A DNA stretch of 64,000 nt from Larix kaempferi (GCA_027924585.1 BSBM01000252.1:7564001-7628000), one strand, 5' to 3'; shown: positions 12,888 to 24,717, counted from the stretch's first letter. Notes: a model not told the origin generated them from the sequence alone. Numbers and translations are program-made.

Positions 12888-13850
12888 TGCAGGGGCATTT
12901 AGTCAAGCCAACAATGTGAGCGTTTGGTCACATGCTGTGGCTCGAAGTTGAACTGAGGGAACTTGAAAATCAAAGAAAACTTATTTGAATATTTTATTGA
13001 ATGAGTAATTATGTAGAAAATAATTGTCAGTTATAGAGTATTAGTAAGCAATAACTGGCTAATTATAGCTCCCTGGGAGGAGACTAAGCCACCTAGGTAA
13101 GTTGTTACAAGATTTAGGAATTAATCCTTTACATTTAGAAAAAAAAACTCTTAAGTTTAGGCAAGTGGAATCTTGCAAATGGCAGTTCTAGACAGAGTTT
13201 GTAAGTCCCGGTGAGGGAGGAAACTGAAGAGTTTTTTTGCTGTCAAAAAGAAAAAAAGGGGAGAAAAAAAACAGCTTGTAACTTGCCAGAGTAGGAATCG
13301 GTGATAGCTACCAATTAATAAAAGAATGAATTCGAAATTCGAGAGATGTCAAGTATTTTATGTGAATAACTAGCAAATAGATCGATTTTTTCCTGGGATA
13401 TCTGAATTCATTGTGTGTATATATTTCTGGTGTGCGTAGAGGCATTTTGGGAGCTATCTAGGTTTTCTTATGAATATATAATTGTGCCAGTTCTCTCTTT
13501 AATCGATTTTTGGCTCAGACTCTAACCATTACACCCGTAAATGCCCTGAAAAAGATCCTGTGGAAAGATTGCGTGAAGTAAAACTGTCATTGGAATTGCA
13601 GCTCAGTTTATGGACAAACCGAGACGAATTTAAAAGTTCTGCGATCTGGGTTTTGTGCAGAAGGGAGTCTATTGTGTGACTCGCGAGTTTTTTTTCAGGA
13701 ATCGACTTGGTTGAAGAGATTTGCAGAGTTCTCTGAACTGCGTTTTGTTGAAGTGCGTGAAGCAACATTGGAACGGTTTTACATTTGATATTTCTTTATT
13801 AACGATTGATGATGAGAGTTTAAGCAGGGATCCGGCTAGTGCTTGCACCA
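12885..13850 (+). repeat. Chromovirus 3' LTR
   Basis: This 966-bp repeat runs TGATGCAGG to GCTTGCACCA and is followed by target duplication AGACA. No strong polypurine tract precedes it; only CTGGGAG is seen, which is unusually weak. Confidence 0.95.
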
Positions 13851-13855
13851 AGACA

Positions 13856-15570
13856 TGTAGCAGATTCGGTTTGATAATGATACGTAGACCTTATCCACTG
13901 CAACACTACGTTTAGGATGAACTAATTTTTTATATAAATTAACCCCGGTCAAACAAATTTCATCTCACGCTCACTACCTTTAACCTGCACATCCAAAACA
14001 TCATGAAAAGTCAATAAATAAAAACCAAAGAATAACTGCGAATAACTGCGATTTATTGGAATTCTTATCATTGGCTCGGTGGTTTAGTAGAATAATGGAC
14101 TGACTCCCACATTGATCCATTTCTGCAAATCTATTGGTAAAAATCTTGTGGAGTTAACACTCCGTTAAGCAATCTTTTCGGTGAATGAAACCATCTCCAG
14201 TGATGTCGGAATAGATCATGACAACATTAAACAAGAAAACTCCATCGTGGAAGACTCAAAGAAAACCTGATGTACATGGAATTATTATTTGATCCAAATC
14301 TGTGACCTTCTCTAGTGAATGGAACGAATTCAATGAGAGCCTTCAGAATGAGATCCACTTTCTTTAATTGGCAAATAGATCTGGTATCATCTTTGATTGA
14401 ACTGGCTTTGGCAATTTCCTTAGTGATTTGGTAAACTGCCTTCATTTCAAGATGATATGCTTCGTACGGTTGTCATAACCCATTGGATTGCCAAGTATCT
14501 GAAGACAACATGGTTATAATTCGTGACAGCCTTTGCCATGTCACTTACTATACAAAACTCAGTTTTGACGTAATTTTTTTTATTAAAGTTATTCCTCCAA
14601 AACAAAGTGAAGTAAATAGTATAAAAAATTAAAAGAAAATTACACCAAACGTGAGCTCCGTGCTATCAACAGGGTTTAGAATAAATTTCTCATTTTAATA
14701 TTGAAGTGGAATCGAAACTTAAATGAGAATAGAATTTAAGACTCATAAAAAAATGCATTTGTAAAAATGCATTTCCTTCAAATCCCTTTACGATCTCTGA
14801 AATTTCTATTAAATGAGATCTGACGTCTTTCTATAACTGTGATGATTTGTTGAAACGGAGGTGTCAACTTAGGAAAGGAAGCTATGCTTTATTCCTTGCT
14901 CCACGAATTGGCGACCTTGAGTATTCTTTACATGGCCGACAACCATATGAAAAGCCAGCCAAAGCAAAACATTATTTTAGCTTCTTTTCAAAATGGACGT
15001 GATGCCTTAACTATAAAGAACTCAATTATTAATAAAAGCATTTACATCATTTCCAAAAAGCCTTTTTTCTTTAACATAGAAAAAGAAAAAGAAAATATAT
15101 ATAAGGCTTTTATTATTTATAGCATGTAACATTAAAGAAATTTATCCATAAAGCTTTTAAATGAAAACATTTCTTGAAGTTAAGATAATTATAACTATTC
15201 AATCCTTTTTATAATAATATTATTATGATTGAATTCCTTTTATGTTCATGAAACTAAATAAATATCCAAAATGGTAAAAAAAAACAATATTCCAATCCAA
15301 TTTAATTGTTCACATTTTAAACTTATGATAAAATTACCTTTCATAAATAAGCTTGGATAAGAGTATGCAATCGTTGTGAAATCAAGAGAGTCAAATAACG
15401 AACATTACCAAATCTTTTGAAATGAAAACCAAGCCAAAGAACAAGTACCGCAAAGAGTGGAGAGTCAAAGAAAGAAAGCCATGAAAGAATTTGGCAAATC
15501 AAACAAGATAAATGAAACCAAAAGCTAAATATTTACAAAATTTACATGGGGACCCCTTATTTTGCAAAAT
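13856..15570. other. Unassigned DNA
   Basis: No gene recognised. A minus-strand frame at 14227-14445 has no identifiable domain. The sequence from 14560 is AT-rich. Confidence 0.4.
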
Positions 15571-15600
15571 CAAGGGGGGGGGGAGTTGTTGGGGGCCAAC
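15571..15600 (+). other. Candidate polypurine tract and LTR start
   Basis: A purine run CAAGGGGGGGGGGAG (from 15571) is followed by TGTTGGGGG at 15587. This matches the usual PPT-then-TG junction before a plant retrotransposon 3' LTR. No recognisable pol precedes it, and no matching second LTR was found, so the call rests on this junction alone. A TATATAAA word about 60 bp downstream would fit an LTR promoter. Confidence 0.35.
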
Positions 15601-15758
15601 ACCATTAGACAAGGTGAATGTAGCAAAATGGCATCAAGTGTGATACATATATAAAATGAAAGAACATAAACATCGAGGCTCTAAATTGCCTCTAGGCTCA
15701 TCTTCCTCCACTTTCTTTTTCCTTTGCTAACTTCACTTTGTGACAAGCATAATCCAAG

Positions 15759-15946
15759 GTGTAGATGTTAATCTTGAGCTCCTTTTGAATTAGGGCAATC
15801 CATCCACCATTGAACTTGGTGACCAATTTTGTTTCATTATCCATCACTGAAAGTGTAGATGTTAATCTTGAGCTCCTTTTGAATTAGGGAAATCCAATCA
15901 CCATTGAACTCGGTGACTAATTTTGTTTTGTCATCCATCACTTGAA
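15759..15946. repeat. 94-bp direct tandem duplication
   Basis: Two adjacent copies (15759-15852 and 15853-15946) share TGTAGATGTTAATCTTGAGC and following sequence with few differences. Read on the minus strand the unit is open for most of its length, but its protein was not recognised. Confidence 0.75.
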
Positions 15947-17403
15947 GCTGTAATGGTTGAATTCTTGGATATGGACATCTATTGATAGATTCAACTTCTA
16001 TTGGAGGTACTATATTTGTTGTTGTTGCTCCAAGCAGCTGCCAGAATAAAACTTGCCTTTGAAAATGACCTCATCCCACATCATGGCCTAAGCGGCATCG
16101 AGTGTGTCTACATTTAAGTTCTCCCACCAAAGCAATGTTTTTAGGTTATTTTCATTTTTACATTGCTAACCCGGTCTTCATCTATATATTGTTTAACCTT
16201 GAAATAAGAATTAGGTTACCTCAACCAGTTGTTGAGTCACAAGGCATCCACCCGAGTATCAAAGCATGGAATGTTAGTCAGGTTCGACTAAGGAATCTGT
16301 TATGTTAGAGTAGTGAATTCGAATAACACAGTAAGAGACCTTATGTAAAGACCTAAAACAAAGGAAAAGTTGAAAACAAATAATTCAACAATAGTGAGAA
16401 AAAATTCTTTGAGAATGAGGAAATCAATAACTGAATTACGCAATTATGTCGACAGTTCTTATTGTGGATGAGCCAGAGTGTTATGAGGAAGTTAGTGAGA
16501 AGACAAAAATGAAAAAGTCTCAAAATAAAGATTGAATTCGTTGAAAAGCGATACATGAGAGATCCGGGAATTTCCTGGAAGAATATGCTGGTAATATCCA
16601 AATGGATGTATAGAACAAAATATAAGTTACATTAAAATGTTTAAAAGTGACTAGTAACAAAGGGATTTATATAGAAAGAAGGCATTGACGATGAACATGC
16701 CTTGGACACAATTAGAATAATGTTGGCGATGGTAGCCCAATACAATCATGTTTTGCTTCATATATAAAGAGTGCATTCTTAAATGGTGTACTAGAATATA
16801 AGTGTACATGGATTACTTGAAAGGGTTCATAAAACTTGTCAACATTTAGTGTGTCACTGTGTCCATTAAAGAAGGCATTTTATAGAGCTTGGTAGTCATA
16901 GATCGATAAAACACTCTCATGAAATGGATGTAGGTGACTCAATTGGATTTGAACCTGTGTAAATTCTGTGACTGCATAATATAGTTTAACAATAATATTG
17001 TATGTTTATGACTTTTTAATGACATACAATAATGAAGGGTTGACTACTGGATCAAAAGTGGATATGTTGAAGACATTGATACAAGTAATATAGGAGTTTC
17101 GCATTATTATTTGGGTGTGGAGGTATGGTAGCTACTAGATAAAATAATTTTTACTGAAACTAAGTATTTAAAGGACTTGTTGAAAAAGTCTAGGATTGAT
17201 TATTAGCTTGTAGAGATGCTGACATGAGTAGGAATCGAGTAGATCGTGAATACTAAAGAAAAGTCAATCGATGGAACGTTGTATAGATAAATAGTGGTTA
17301 GTCTAATATACCTCGTGATAACTGGATCAAATATAATGTATGTAGTTAGAGTTGTTTCAAGATATATCATTAATCCAGAAGTATCTGACTGGAAAGTGAT
17401 GCA

Positions 17404-17683
17404 AAGAATTTGATTTTTGATCTTTTTCCTTTTTTTTCATGAAATATGTATCCTGAGGAGACCTATTAGGTACTTCCTTTCATTTTGAGGATGGTATCTA
17501 GGGTAAACTGGATTCTGCAGAAGCTTAAGGCTTTGTCAACATAGGGCTCAAGGTCATCACAACAATATAATCATTTGAGAGCTCAACATGTCATGCAGAA
17601 ATTGAACCCGGGAGGGAAGGAGAACAATCATTCCTCCCGACCACCCAAGCTAGACCAAATTGACAAGAATTTGATTTTGATCT
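17404..17683 (-). mobile_element. tRNA-derived SINE inside copia RNase H
   Basis: The body is 17424-17664 on the minus strand. It begins with tRNA-like sequence that has an A-box-like TAGCTTGGGTGG (17641-17652) and a B-box-like GGGTTCAATTTC (17598-17609), and ends in an A-rich tail (T run in plus). Near-identical direct repeats AAGAATTTGATTTTTGATCT (17404-17423) and the same word with one T fewer (17665-17683) flank it as target duplications. A second family member lies at 29739-29964 on the other strand. Confidence 0.85.
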
Positions 17684-17857
17684 ATGTTAAAAAGGTATTT
17701 TGATTTTAGAATCGAATATGCAAATAACAATAAGTTTCAAGTTGATTGGATACACAGATTTTGATTGGAGTGTATTTGTAGATGATCAAATATATACATC
17801 TAGACACATGTTCCATTTGTGATCAGTGGCAATCTCATTGAGTAGTAATCAATAGAC

Positions 17858-18078
17858 AATGACTCTTTCCTCAACTAAAGTTGAGTATAAGGGTGTGATC
17901 ATAGTTGCGAAGCAATGTGGCTGACAAGGATTCTAGTAGTTGTCAAGACTCAAAGTTGTGCTAGAATGGCTCTTTCCTCAACTAAAGTTGAGTATAAGGG
18001 TGCGATGATAGTTGTGAAGCAATGTGGCTGTCACGCGTGACGCGTTCTAGTGGTTGTCAAGACTCAAAGTTGTGCTAG
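17858..18078 (+). repeat. 107-bp tandem duplication in copia remnant
   Basis: Copies at 17858-17964 and 17965-18078 share CTTTCCTCAACTAAAGTTGA and the rest of the unit. The second copy carries an extra palindromic TCACGCGTGA. The duplication covers the RNase H active-site region, so it arose after the element was dead or killed it. Confidence 0.8.
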
Positions 18079-18337
18079 AAACCTTGATAATGTTGTACTG
18101 TGACAGATAAAGTGTGATTCAATTGATGAACAATCCAATGTTTCATGTAGGAGGAGGCATGTAGAATTCAGCTGACATTACTTGAGAGTCGAGACATGTT
18201 TAACAAGAAACAAATCAACTCTACATCTTGCAAAACTATAAAATCGGGTTGTTGACATATTCACAAAAGCATGAGGAGAAGTTTCATAAGTTTGTGAGAA
18301 TATTGAAAATCAAAGAGAAGTTTTCAGTAAAGAGGAT

Positions 18338-18565
18338 TGTTGGGAATAATGAAATTTTTAATCAAATTAGCCTTTCATCTAAGAAACATGACATGCTAGG
18401 GTACGCCAATGTGTTGCCTGTCCACGTGTCGGACACTTTGACATGCACGAAATACAGCCCCTAGCATGTTGGACACACATTTGGCACTTGTCCTTTTCAA
18501 GACACGTGCCAAATGCATGTCTGACACCTTGCTCTAGCATGTTAGAGACCCAGAGCACCAAAAAG
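18338..18565 (+). repeat. Probable copia LTR piece, split by hAT insertion
   Basis: The sequence starts TGTTGGGAATAAT after a purine tract and contains repeated ACATG/CACGTG words. Bases 18469-18565 recur at 24381-24487. It ends with CCAAAAAG, the left target duplication of the inserted hAT element. Its right boundary was not established. Confidence 0.45.
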
Positions 18566-19635
18566 CAGTGTTGCACATATCGGCGATATATCGAATATAT
18601 CGGATATATCGCCGAGTTAAACCCCCATCCGATATATCAGATATTAAATATCGCGATATTTCCGATATTTTCAATGTGTTGCGATACATTGAATATATCG
18701 CGATAAATTGGGAATATATCACGATAAATTGGAAAATATCAGACTGCTGACCGAAATTGCCAAAAAATTGCCCAAAATTGTGTTTTAAGTCTTTAGGTTG
18801 GCTTTTTATGAAGTTAGAGTAGATGATTTCCAGAGTAAATGAGGTCATAGATTTCAAATTTTCAATGCATTAATGTCTGGAATCTGGATATTTGAACTTA
18901 TTATCGACAGAATTTACAATATCTGTCCTAGATCCTTGTCCTATCTGACCATGACCATGATCAATGTATACTATGCCATCCAACACCAAATGGACCAGTT
19001 ATCGAGGTGAGTCCATATTTGATGGCAAATTTCTACAATGATATAAATGATTTGAAATTGAATTGAAAGATTCTATTAAGTCCTTTCTCCACTCTCTTTG
19101 TCTAGACAATACATCATCTCATCTCCACTAAAATAAAGTTACATTCATGGCAAGGGTTTCATTAAAGTCTTATGAATTCCTTCTTCCTTGTGTATTTCTT
19201 ATAGCATACAGTTGGTACTTTCAGTTGAACCTGTATCCCTCATTCATGTTGTTATCTCTGACTGCACTATCATCTTCGCAGACAACCAAACAGGAGGGGA
19301 TTGTATCGAGTCATTTGTGCTTTCTTCCAATGCAAAGTTTTTGTATCATCCTATCAGGAACATATTTCAGAATTTTCAGTTTAGTAACGATATATGACCA
19401 CTTGACATCTTATGCATCTTATTTATTTGTTGTATCATAATATTTATGTAGCAATGTGTCTATTTGATGTTGTTGTTGCTTTATATGTTTTAAAAATTGA
19501 AAAAAATGAGTATTTTTGTATTTTTTGAGGCCTTCCGACATTTTCCGAGATTTTCCGCCGATACCACCGAGAAGTTATATTCCGGACCCTCACCGATACT
19601 TTCCCCGAGACGATATTTGCAACACTGCCAAAAAG
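18558..19635. mobile_element. Non-autonomous hAT element (1062 bp)
   Basis: The element body is 18566-19627. Both ends read CAGTGTTGCA, extended to a 17-bp inverted repeat with one mismatch (left 18566-18582, right 19611-19627). It is flanked by a perfect 8-bp duplication CCAAAAAG (18558-18565 and 19628-19635). No transposase is encoded. The first 200 bp are packed with ATATCG/CGATAT words. A paralogous copy of the flanking sequence at 24381-24500 has CCAAAAAG once and no element, an empty site that supports these boundaries. Its inverted ends differ from those of the hAT at 2050, so another transposase family would have moved it. Confidence 0.92.
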
Positions 19636-20492
19636 TAAACACAAATTCACTTCCCAACCTGGTTTCAAGCTTAACTCAGAAAATCATAGTTTAATGTCCA
19701 ACCCTAATTCTGTAGCTAGTGCTGCAAGTGAAGTTTTACTCATAAACCAATTATGTAGCTTGAAACACTATGAGAAATTTACAATTTTAATGAGCAGAAA
19801 AAAAATTCAGTCACACACATGAAAATTTCAAACACTGATATTTTTGGGCCAATGCCCCAAGAAAAACCTCCATGGGGGAAAGCCTGTGAGAGAGAGTTCT
19901 TTTATTATTTTTCTTCAAAAATAAGGAACAACAGTATTTCAACAATTAGTACACTGCTTATCTCAACCCTGAAGATAAGAAAATGTGCCTCGAAAACAAC
20001 GTTGTTGAATGCCTCGTTTTCTGTGCATAGACTCTGTAGAAATTCATGCCTATCTCCTGCCTTTTCAGACTGCCTCTCACAACCAAACTGCTCCTCAAAT
20101 TTCATGCTAGACAGGATCTCCATTCTTAGTTTGTCTGCCCACTGTAACAGCGATTAATTTCCTCAACTTTGTGCCTTAACTCAGACGACCTCAAAATGCA
20201 TGCAGCATGTAACAATACAGACTGCAATTAATTCTGCTATACAGAACTCAAAATTTGTGTAGCAGTTCACCTCCTCTAACTGTGTGCTCTTCTCCTCGCG
20301 ATTCGTGATGGCTTCTAGCAAATAAGACTGTTGTACTTCTCCTCGAAATCTGTGCCAGTTATGCTCAGAAATTCGTGCCAGTGGTGCTGTATGGTTCACC
20401 TTGGAGAGGTGCCCTTGGTTTTTCTCTCTCTCCTCAAACTCGATTTCTCCTCTCAAGAACTTGACTTGCTCCAATTCTCGGAAGAATGAATG
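19636..20492. other. Unassigned DNA with small minus-strand frames
   Basis: Minus-strand frames at 19905-20144 and 20181-20474 have a charged, helix-rich composition (for example EILSSMKFEEQF and FLRGEIEFEEREK). They could be exons or captured pieces of a coiled-coil host protein. No family was recognised, and no reliable splice chain could be traced. Confidence 0.3.
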
Positions 20493-20760
20493 TGCCTCTT
20501 AGGTTTTCCTTGCCTTTTTTTTGCCTCATGAGGGTAGTTGAGAGGTCACAAGATCAAGGGCGCACATTGAGTCTTGTGATTTAAATAATTTATTTCACTC
20601 AACTCCCACTTAAATAATTCAAAAAGTCACTTTAAGTCTCTAAAGTGAAATTAATTCCACACCTTATGGAATTAATGCCAAGGGTCATGTCACTTTTCCC
20701 CCCTTAGTGACTTAGACACAAAGTCACTAGGGGAACATTTTCCTAGGTACAAAGTCAACA
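20493..20760 (-). repeat. Copia 3' LTR (268 bp)
   Basis: On the minus strand it begins TGTTGACTTTG and ends AAGAGGCA. Relative to the other copy it lacks about 38 bp next to GTGATTTAA. It starts right after the PPT. Confidence 0.85.
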
Positions 20761-20770
20761 CTCCCTCTTA
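20761..20770 (-). promoter_or_regulatory. Polypurine tract
   Basis: TAAGAGGGAG on the minus strand lies immediately before the LTR TG. The identical tract is used by the copia element at 31409-31418. Confidence 0.8.
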
Positions 20771-22129
20771 CCGAGGAAGGGGTTCTGCACCATTCCCAAC
20801 TTGACTCTGAAAATGACAAACTTGCCCCTCCCCAAAGATTTCGTCAGAAGATCTACAACCTGCTCATTAGTGGAAATGGCTTGCAACTCTACAACTCCTC
20901 TCTGGACATAGTCTCGGATGAAATGGTATCCGATCTCTATATGCTTTGACCTGTCATGGAAAACTGGATTCTTAGAGAGTTTGATGTAACTCTGATTGTC
21001 ACAGTAGATGATCGTAGGCCTCAGCTCCTGACCAAACAATCCCACCAATAACTTGCGAAGCCACAAGGCCTCACAACTGGCTTGATTGACTGCCATATAC
21101 TCTGCCTCAGCAGAACTCAGTGCAACTGACTTTTGCTTTCGACTAAACCACGACACTGCGGCCGAGCCCAAATTGAAACAACACACAGAAGTGCTCTTCC
21201 GGTCTGTCACACATCCTACCCAATCTGAGTCGGTGTAGCCAACCGACCTAACTCCATCCGCTCTCCTGTAGTCCAAACCACAATCCACTGTACCGCACAA
21301 GTATCTCAACACGTGTCTTGTAGCTACCTAATGCACTCTCCTCGGCTCAACCATGTACTGACTGAAGTTTTCATTGGAAAAAAAAAATCTGGCCTAGTGT
21401 TGACCAGGTACATCAAAGAGCCAATGAGTTGGCAATACAATGTAGGATCCACCAACTCACTCTCAGAAGCATTCAACTTCTTCTAGTTGGTGATCATCGG
21501 AGTAGCCATAGGCCTGCAATTCTCCATTTTAAATCTCCTTAGAATATCAACTGCATACTTGCCCCAAGAAAATATGTCCAGGCTCCTGCCAAACCTCCAA
21601 TCCTAGAAAATAATGCATCGGCCCAATATCCTTCATCTCATACTCTGAAGCAAGATCTCGCTTGCACCTACAATGAGTCTCTCTATACTTGTAATGAACA
21701 AATCATCCACATAGAGCAAAAGAATGAGCGGATCATCGCCCGCCACAATGCAGTATAGGTTTGGATCTACCTCACTCTTCTGAAATCCCATCTACAACAA
21801 GTAAGAATCTATCCTGGAGTACCATGCTCTAGGAGCTTGCTTCAGTCCATATAAGGCTTTCTTCAACCTGCAAACATGAGACTCTCTCCCATGAATCTCA
21901 AAGCCCAGTGGCTACTCAACATACACCTGCTCTTGTATAAGCCCATTGAGAAATGCAGTCTTCACATCCATTTGGTGGATCTTCCAATCCATCTCCGCTG
22001 CAATGGAGATCACTACTCTGATCAAAGAGTAACGAGCAACCGGTGCAAAGGTCTCGTCATTGTTAACTCCCTCTACCTATGAGAACCCCTGCACCACAAA
22101 TTGAGCTCTGTACTTCTCGATGCTGCCAT

Positions 22130-22311
22130 CCGTAGCATGCTTGATCTTGTAGAGCCATCGAGAAGCCACAATTGACTTCCCCTCCGGTCTCAGAACTACC
22201 TCCCACACATCATTCTTCATCCGCAGCATGCTTGATCTTGTAGAGCCATCGAGAAGCCACAATTGACTTCTCCTCCGGTCTCAGAACTACCTCCCACACA
22301 TCATCCTTCAT
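22130..22311 (-). repeat. 91-bp tandem duplication in copia RT
   Basis: Units 22130-22220 and 22221-22311 both encode the same RT start (NDVWEVVLRPEGKS). They are nearly identical, so the duplication is younger than the element. Confidence 0.85.
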
Positions 22312-24075
22312 GATGGAATGGTACTCTTCCATCATGACATCTCTCCAAACCTGATGTGCCTGTGCCTCTTAAAAAGTGGAAGGCTCTGACTCATGAAGAC
22401 TGCTCACCATAACCATGTAACTACAAAATCTCTCCGAAACTCTGCTCTCCCGAACTTGTCTCTTGGGATTCGCCACTGACTCTTGGGCTTCCCTCAAGGT
22501 GTCCTGAAGCAACTTGGGCTTCCTCTTCCTTGAAGTGGGCTCACATAGGGGGGACTCCTCCTGCTTAACCCCATTTGCTGTCGGTCTTGAAGAAGTAGAT
22601 CCAATAATTTGTGAACCTGTGGTCGGTGAACCAGTAACCGGTGAACCAATAGCTAGTGAACCAAGTGAATCAGAAACATGTGATGGAACTGGTGAACCTG
22701 TAACCCAAGAACCTAAACCTGTACATGGTGAACCTGTAGACTGTGTCCCTGAACTTGATGCACCTGTAACTTGTGGATCAGTCACCCCAGATACCTGTGA
22801 CCCAACACTCTGTGAAGCTGGACCATGTGAACGGCTCACCTGAAGTGTGGAATCCTGGTGCTCCCCTTGCTCTAACTCACGAGACTTTCAGAAGGCCTGC
22901 TCCTCCTGAAATCTCACCTCCCTCACAACCACTCTCCTCTGTGCAAGAAGATATATGCGGAAGGCCTTCGAAGTCTCATCACATCCCACAAAAATCCCCT
23001 TTTTTGCCGTGGGCTCCAACTTTGTCCTCTTCTCAGAAGGGACATGAGAGTAAGTCAGACAACCAAATATATGAAAATGACCAACCTCAGGCTTCTTCCT
23101 TGTAAACACCTCCTCAGGATTCATATGCCTCAGGGCTCGATGGGGACTCTTGTTCTGAATGTATACAGTAGTACTGCAAGCCTCGACCCAAAGAAAGAAA
23201 GGTAGACTCTGATTATGAAGCATCGCTCTCGCTGCACCGACAATGGCCCTGTTCTTCATTTCAACAACCCCATTTTGCTGTGGGGTATACACTGTCAACT
23301 GTCTCCTGATCCCCTCCTATGCATAAAACTCATTGAAAGCAATGGAGGTATACTCACCCCCATTATTTGATCACAATACCCGAATCCTCCTCCTTGTTTG
23401 GTTCTCCATAAGAGCGTTGAACTCTTGGAACGTCTGCAAGACCTCATTTGACTTCTTTCTCTTTAGAAAGTAAATCCAGGTCTTCTTGGAGAAATCATTA
23501 ATGAATATGACATAATACTCAAAACCAATTAATAAAACAAAAGACATCCGACCACATAAATCGGAGTGTATCAAATCAAGTACTCCGCACACCCCCTATA
23601 CACATCATTGTGCTCTATGCGGAACTCAGGCAAGCCAGTCACCACATCTCTGAACATCCTCAGAGATGGATGATGCAAGTGAGCCATCCTCATATGCCAT
23701 AGCTCACATAGATCACAACTATTGCTGCTGTGTGCCAAAGCATGAAGAGGCTGAATCAAGAGCTTGTACAATTTCCCACATTTGAATCCAATCGCAATAG
23801 ATGTAGATGGAATCGATCCTCTGGGATAAACGTGCACATGCCCATCTAGGAAGTACACTCCAAATCCCCTATCGTCGATTGTGGAAACTGAAATCATGTT
23901 CTTCAGCCTAGGGACATACAAGACATCCCTCAATGTCATGGGCTCCATGGACTCCCTCTGAAAGGTAACATTCCCCCGCCCAATTTCCCTGACAATCGTG
24001 TCATCTCCCAACACCATCTACAAATCCAAGCCCGTCTCTGTGAACTCTGAAAACATATCCCGCACACCTGTCATA

Positions 24076-24380
24076 TGCCTCTTAGGTTTTCCTTGCCTTT
24101 TTGTTTGCCTCATGAGTGTAGTTGAGAGGTCACAAGATTAAGGGCCCACATTGAGTCTTGTGATTTAAGATCAATGGACGAGATTAAATCACTTTCTCTC
24201 CATAAATAATTTATTTCAGTCAACTCCCACTTAAATAATTCAAAAAGTCACTTTAAGTCTCTAAAGTGAAATTAATTCCACATCTCATGAAATTAATTCA
24301 AGGGTCATGTCACTCTTCCCCCTTTAGTGACTTAGGCACAAAGTCACTAGGGGAACACTTTCCTAGGTACAAAATCAACA
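24076..24380 (-). repeat. Copia 5' LTR joined to protease
   Basis: On the minus strand it runs TGTTGATTTTG to AAGAGGCA (305 bp). The next bases TATGACAGG continue as protease residues HMTG, with no primer site between. Confidence 0.85.
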
Positions 24381-24500
24381 TTGGACACACATTTGGCACT
24401 TGTCATTTTCAAGACATGTGCCAAATGCATGTCTGACACCTTGCTCTAGCATGTCGAGACATGTCAGAGACCCATAGCACCAAAAAGTTCACAAAAATTC
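24381..24500 (+). repeat. Paralogous empty site of the hAT insertion
   Basis: This matches 18469-18565 and then the start of 19628 onward. CCAAAAAG is present once (24480-24487) without the 1062-bp element. The homology fades after about 24500. Confidence 0.75.
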
Positions 24501-24589
24501 TAAAAACACATGCAATATGTCTTGCCCCATCAATATATGTGACCCAATGTGTGATTGGTGTAGTCTATTTTCTAAACTTTCAAAATAAT

Positions 24590-24592
<3 letters not shown>

Positions 24593-24629
<37 letters not shown>

Positions 24630-24717
24630 ATGTTGCATTTATGGGGTCTATGTGCCGTGTCAGCTATGCGTGTGTGTGTTGCATTCTAGGGGTCTATGTG
24701 TTGTATTAGATACTCAA

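Larger units (their letters stand above)
7345..13855 (+). mobile_element. Ty3/gypsy chromovirus, full length, inactive
   Basis: The element is bounded by a perfect 5-bp duplication AGACA (7345-7349 and 13851-13855). It has LTRs at 7350-8321 and 12885-13850, a Met-tRNA primer site, and gag, protease, RT, RNase H, integrase and chromodomain in the order typical of Ty3/gypsy chromoviruses. The LTRs differ by scattered substitutions and small indels, a few percent by eye, so the insertion is not recent. Coding capacity is lost through eight in-frame stops (9044, 10654, 10903, 11086, 11164, 11251, 11374, 12351) and two frameshifts (near 10160 and 11862). Confidence 0.95.
16680..18337 (+). pseudogene. 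Decayed Ty1/copia pol (RT and RNase H)
   Basis: Translated in shifting frames, the plus strand shows copia RT remnants (SHYYLGVEVW-like at 17100) and the block DGTLYR-IVVSLIYL. RNase H follows, including GYTDFDWSVFVDD and LSSTKVEYKG near 17760-17890, then the tail NNPMFHVGG. Many stops and shifts are present. A SINE interrupts it at 17424-17664. A short purine stretch (AAAGAGGAT, 18329-18337) then leads to TGTTGGGAATAAT, the likely 3' LTR start. This is much older than the other copia elements in the window. Confidence 0.8.
20755..24060 (-). pseudogene. Copia pol remnant (PR end, IN, RT, RH)
   Basis: Going down the minus strand: the last part of protease (HMTG, near 24070), then a GAG-pre-integrase-like region (24017-23571, LWHMRMAHLHHPSLRMF). 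The integrase core and tail follow (23592-22888, HSDLCGRM, TPQQNGVVEMKNR). RT is next (22262-21320, VWEVVLRPEGKS, LLLYVDDLF), then RNase H (21312-20755, DSDWVGCVTDRKST, ALSSAEAEYMA). Several frameshifts and stops separate the blocks, and a 91-bp tandem duplication lies at the start of RT. The final codons run through the purine tract, and the stop TGA lies inside the LTR (TGTTGA). Confidence 0.88.
20493..24380 (-). mobile_element. Ty1/copia element, 5'-deleted
   Basis: Related direct repeats at 20493-20760 and 24076-24380 bound copia pol on the minus strand (integrase, RT, RNase H). The 3' side has a standard polypurine tract. On the 5' side the LTR is joined directly to the end of the protease, so the primer site, gag and protease active site are missing. 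No matching target duplication was found (GAATG against TTGGA), so one end may be rearranged. Confidence 0.85.

Noticed and set aside
13529-13915. Small frames at the end of the chromovirus 3' LTR
   Set aside because: They lie within or across the LTR, which is non-coding.
14227-14445. 72-codon minus-strand frame
   Set aside because: No motif, no splice context and no neighbouring coding signal, so it cannot be called a gene.
20488-24385. Target duplication for the first copia element
   Set aside because: GAATG and TTGGA do not match, so no duplication is claimed.
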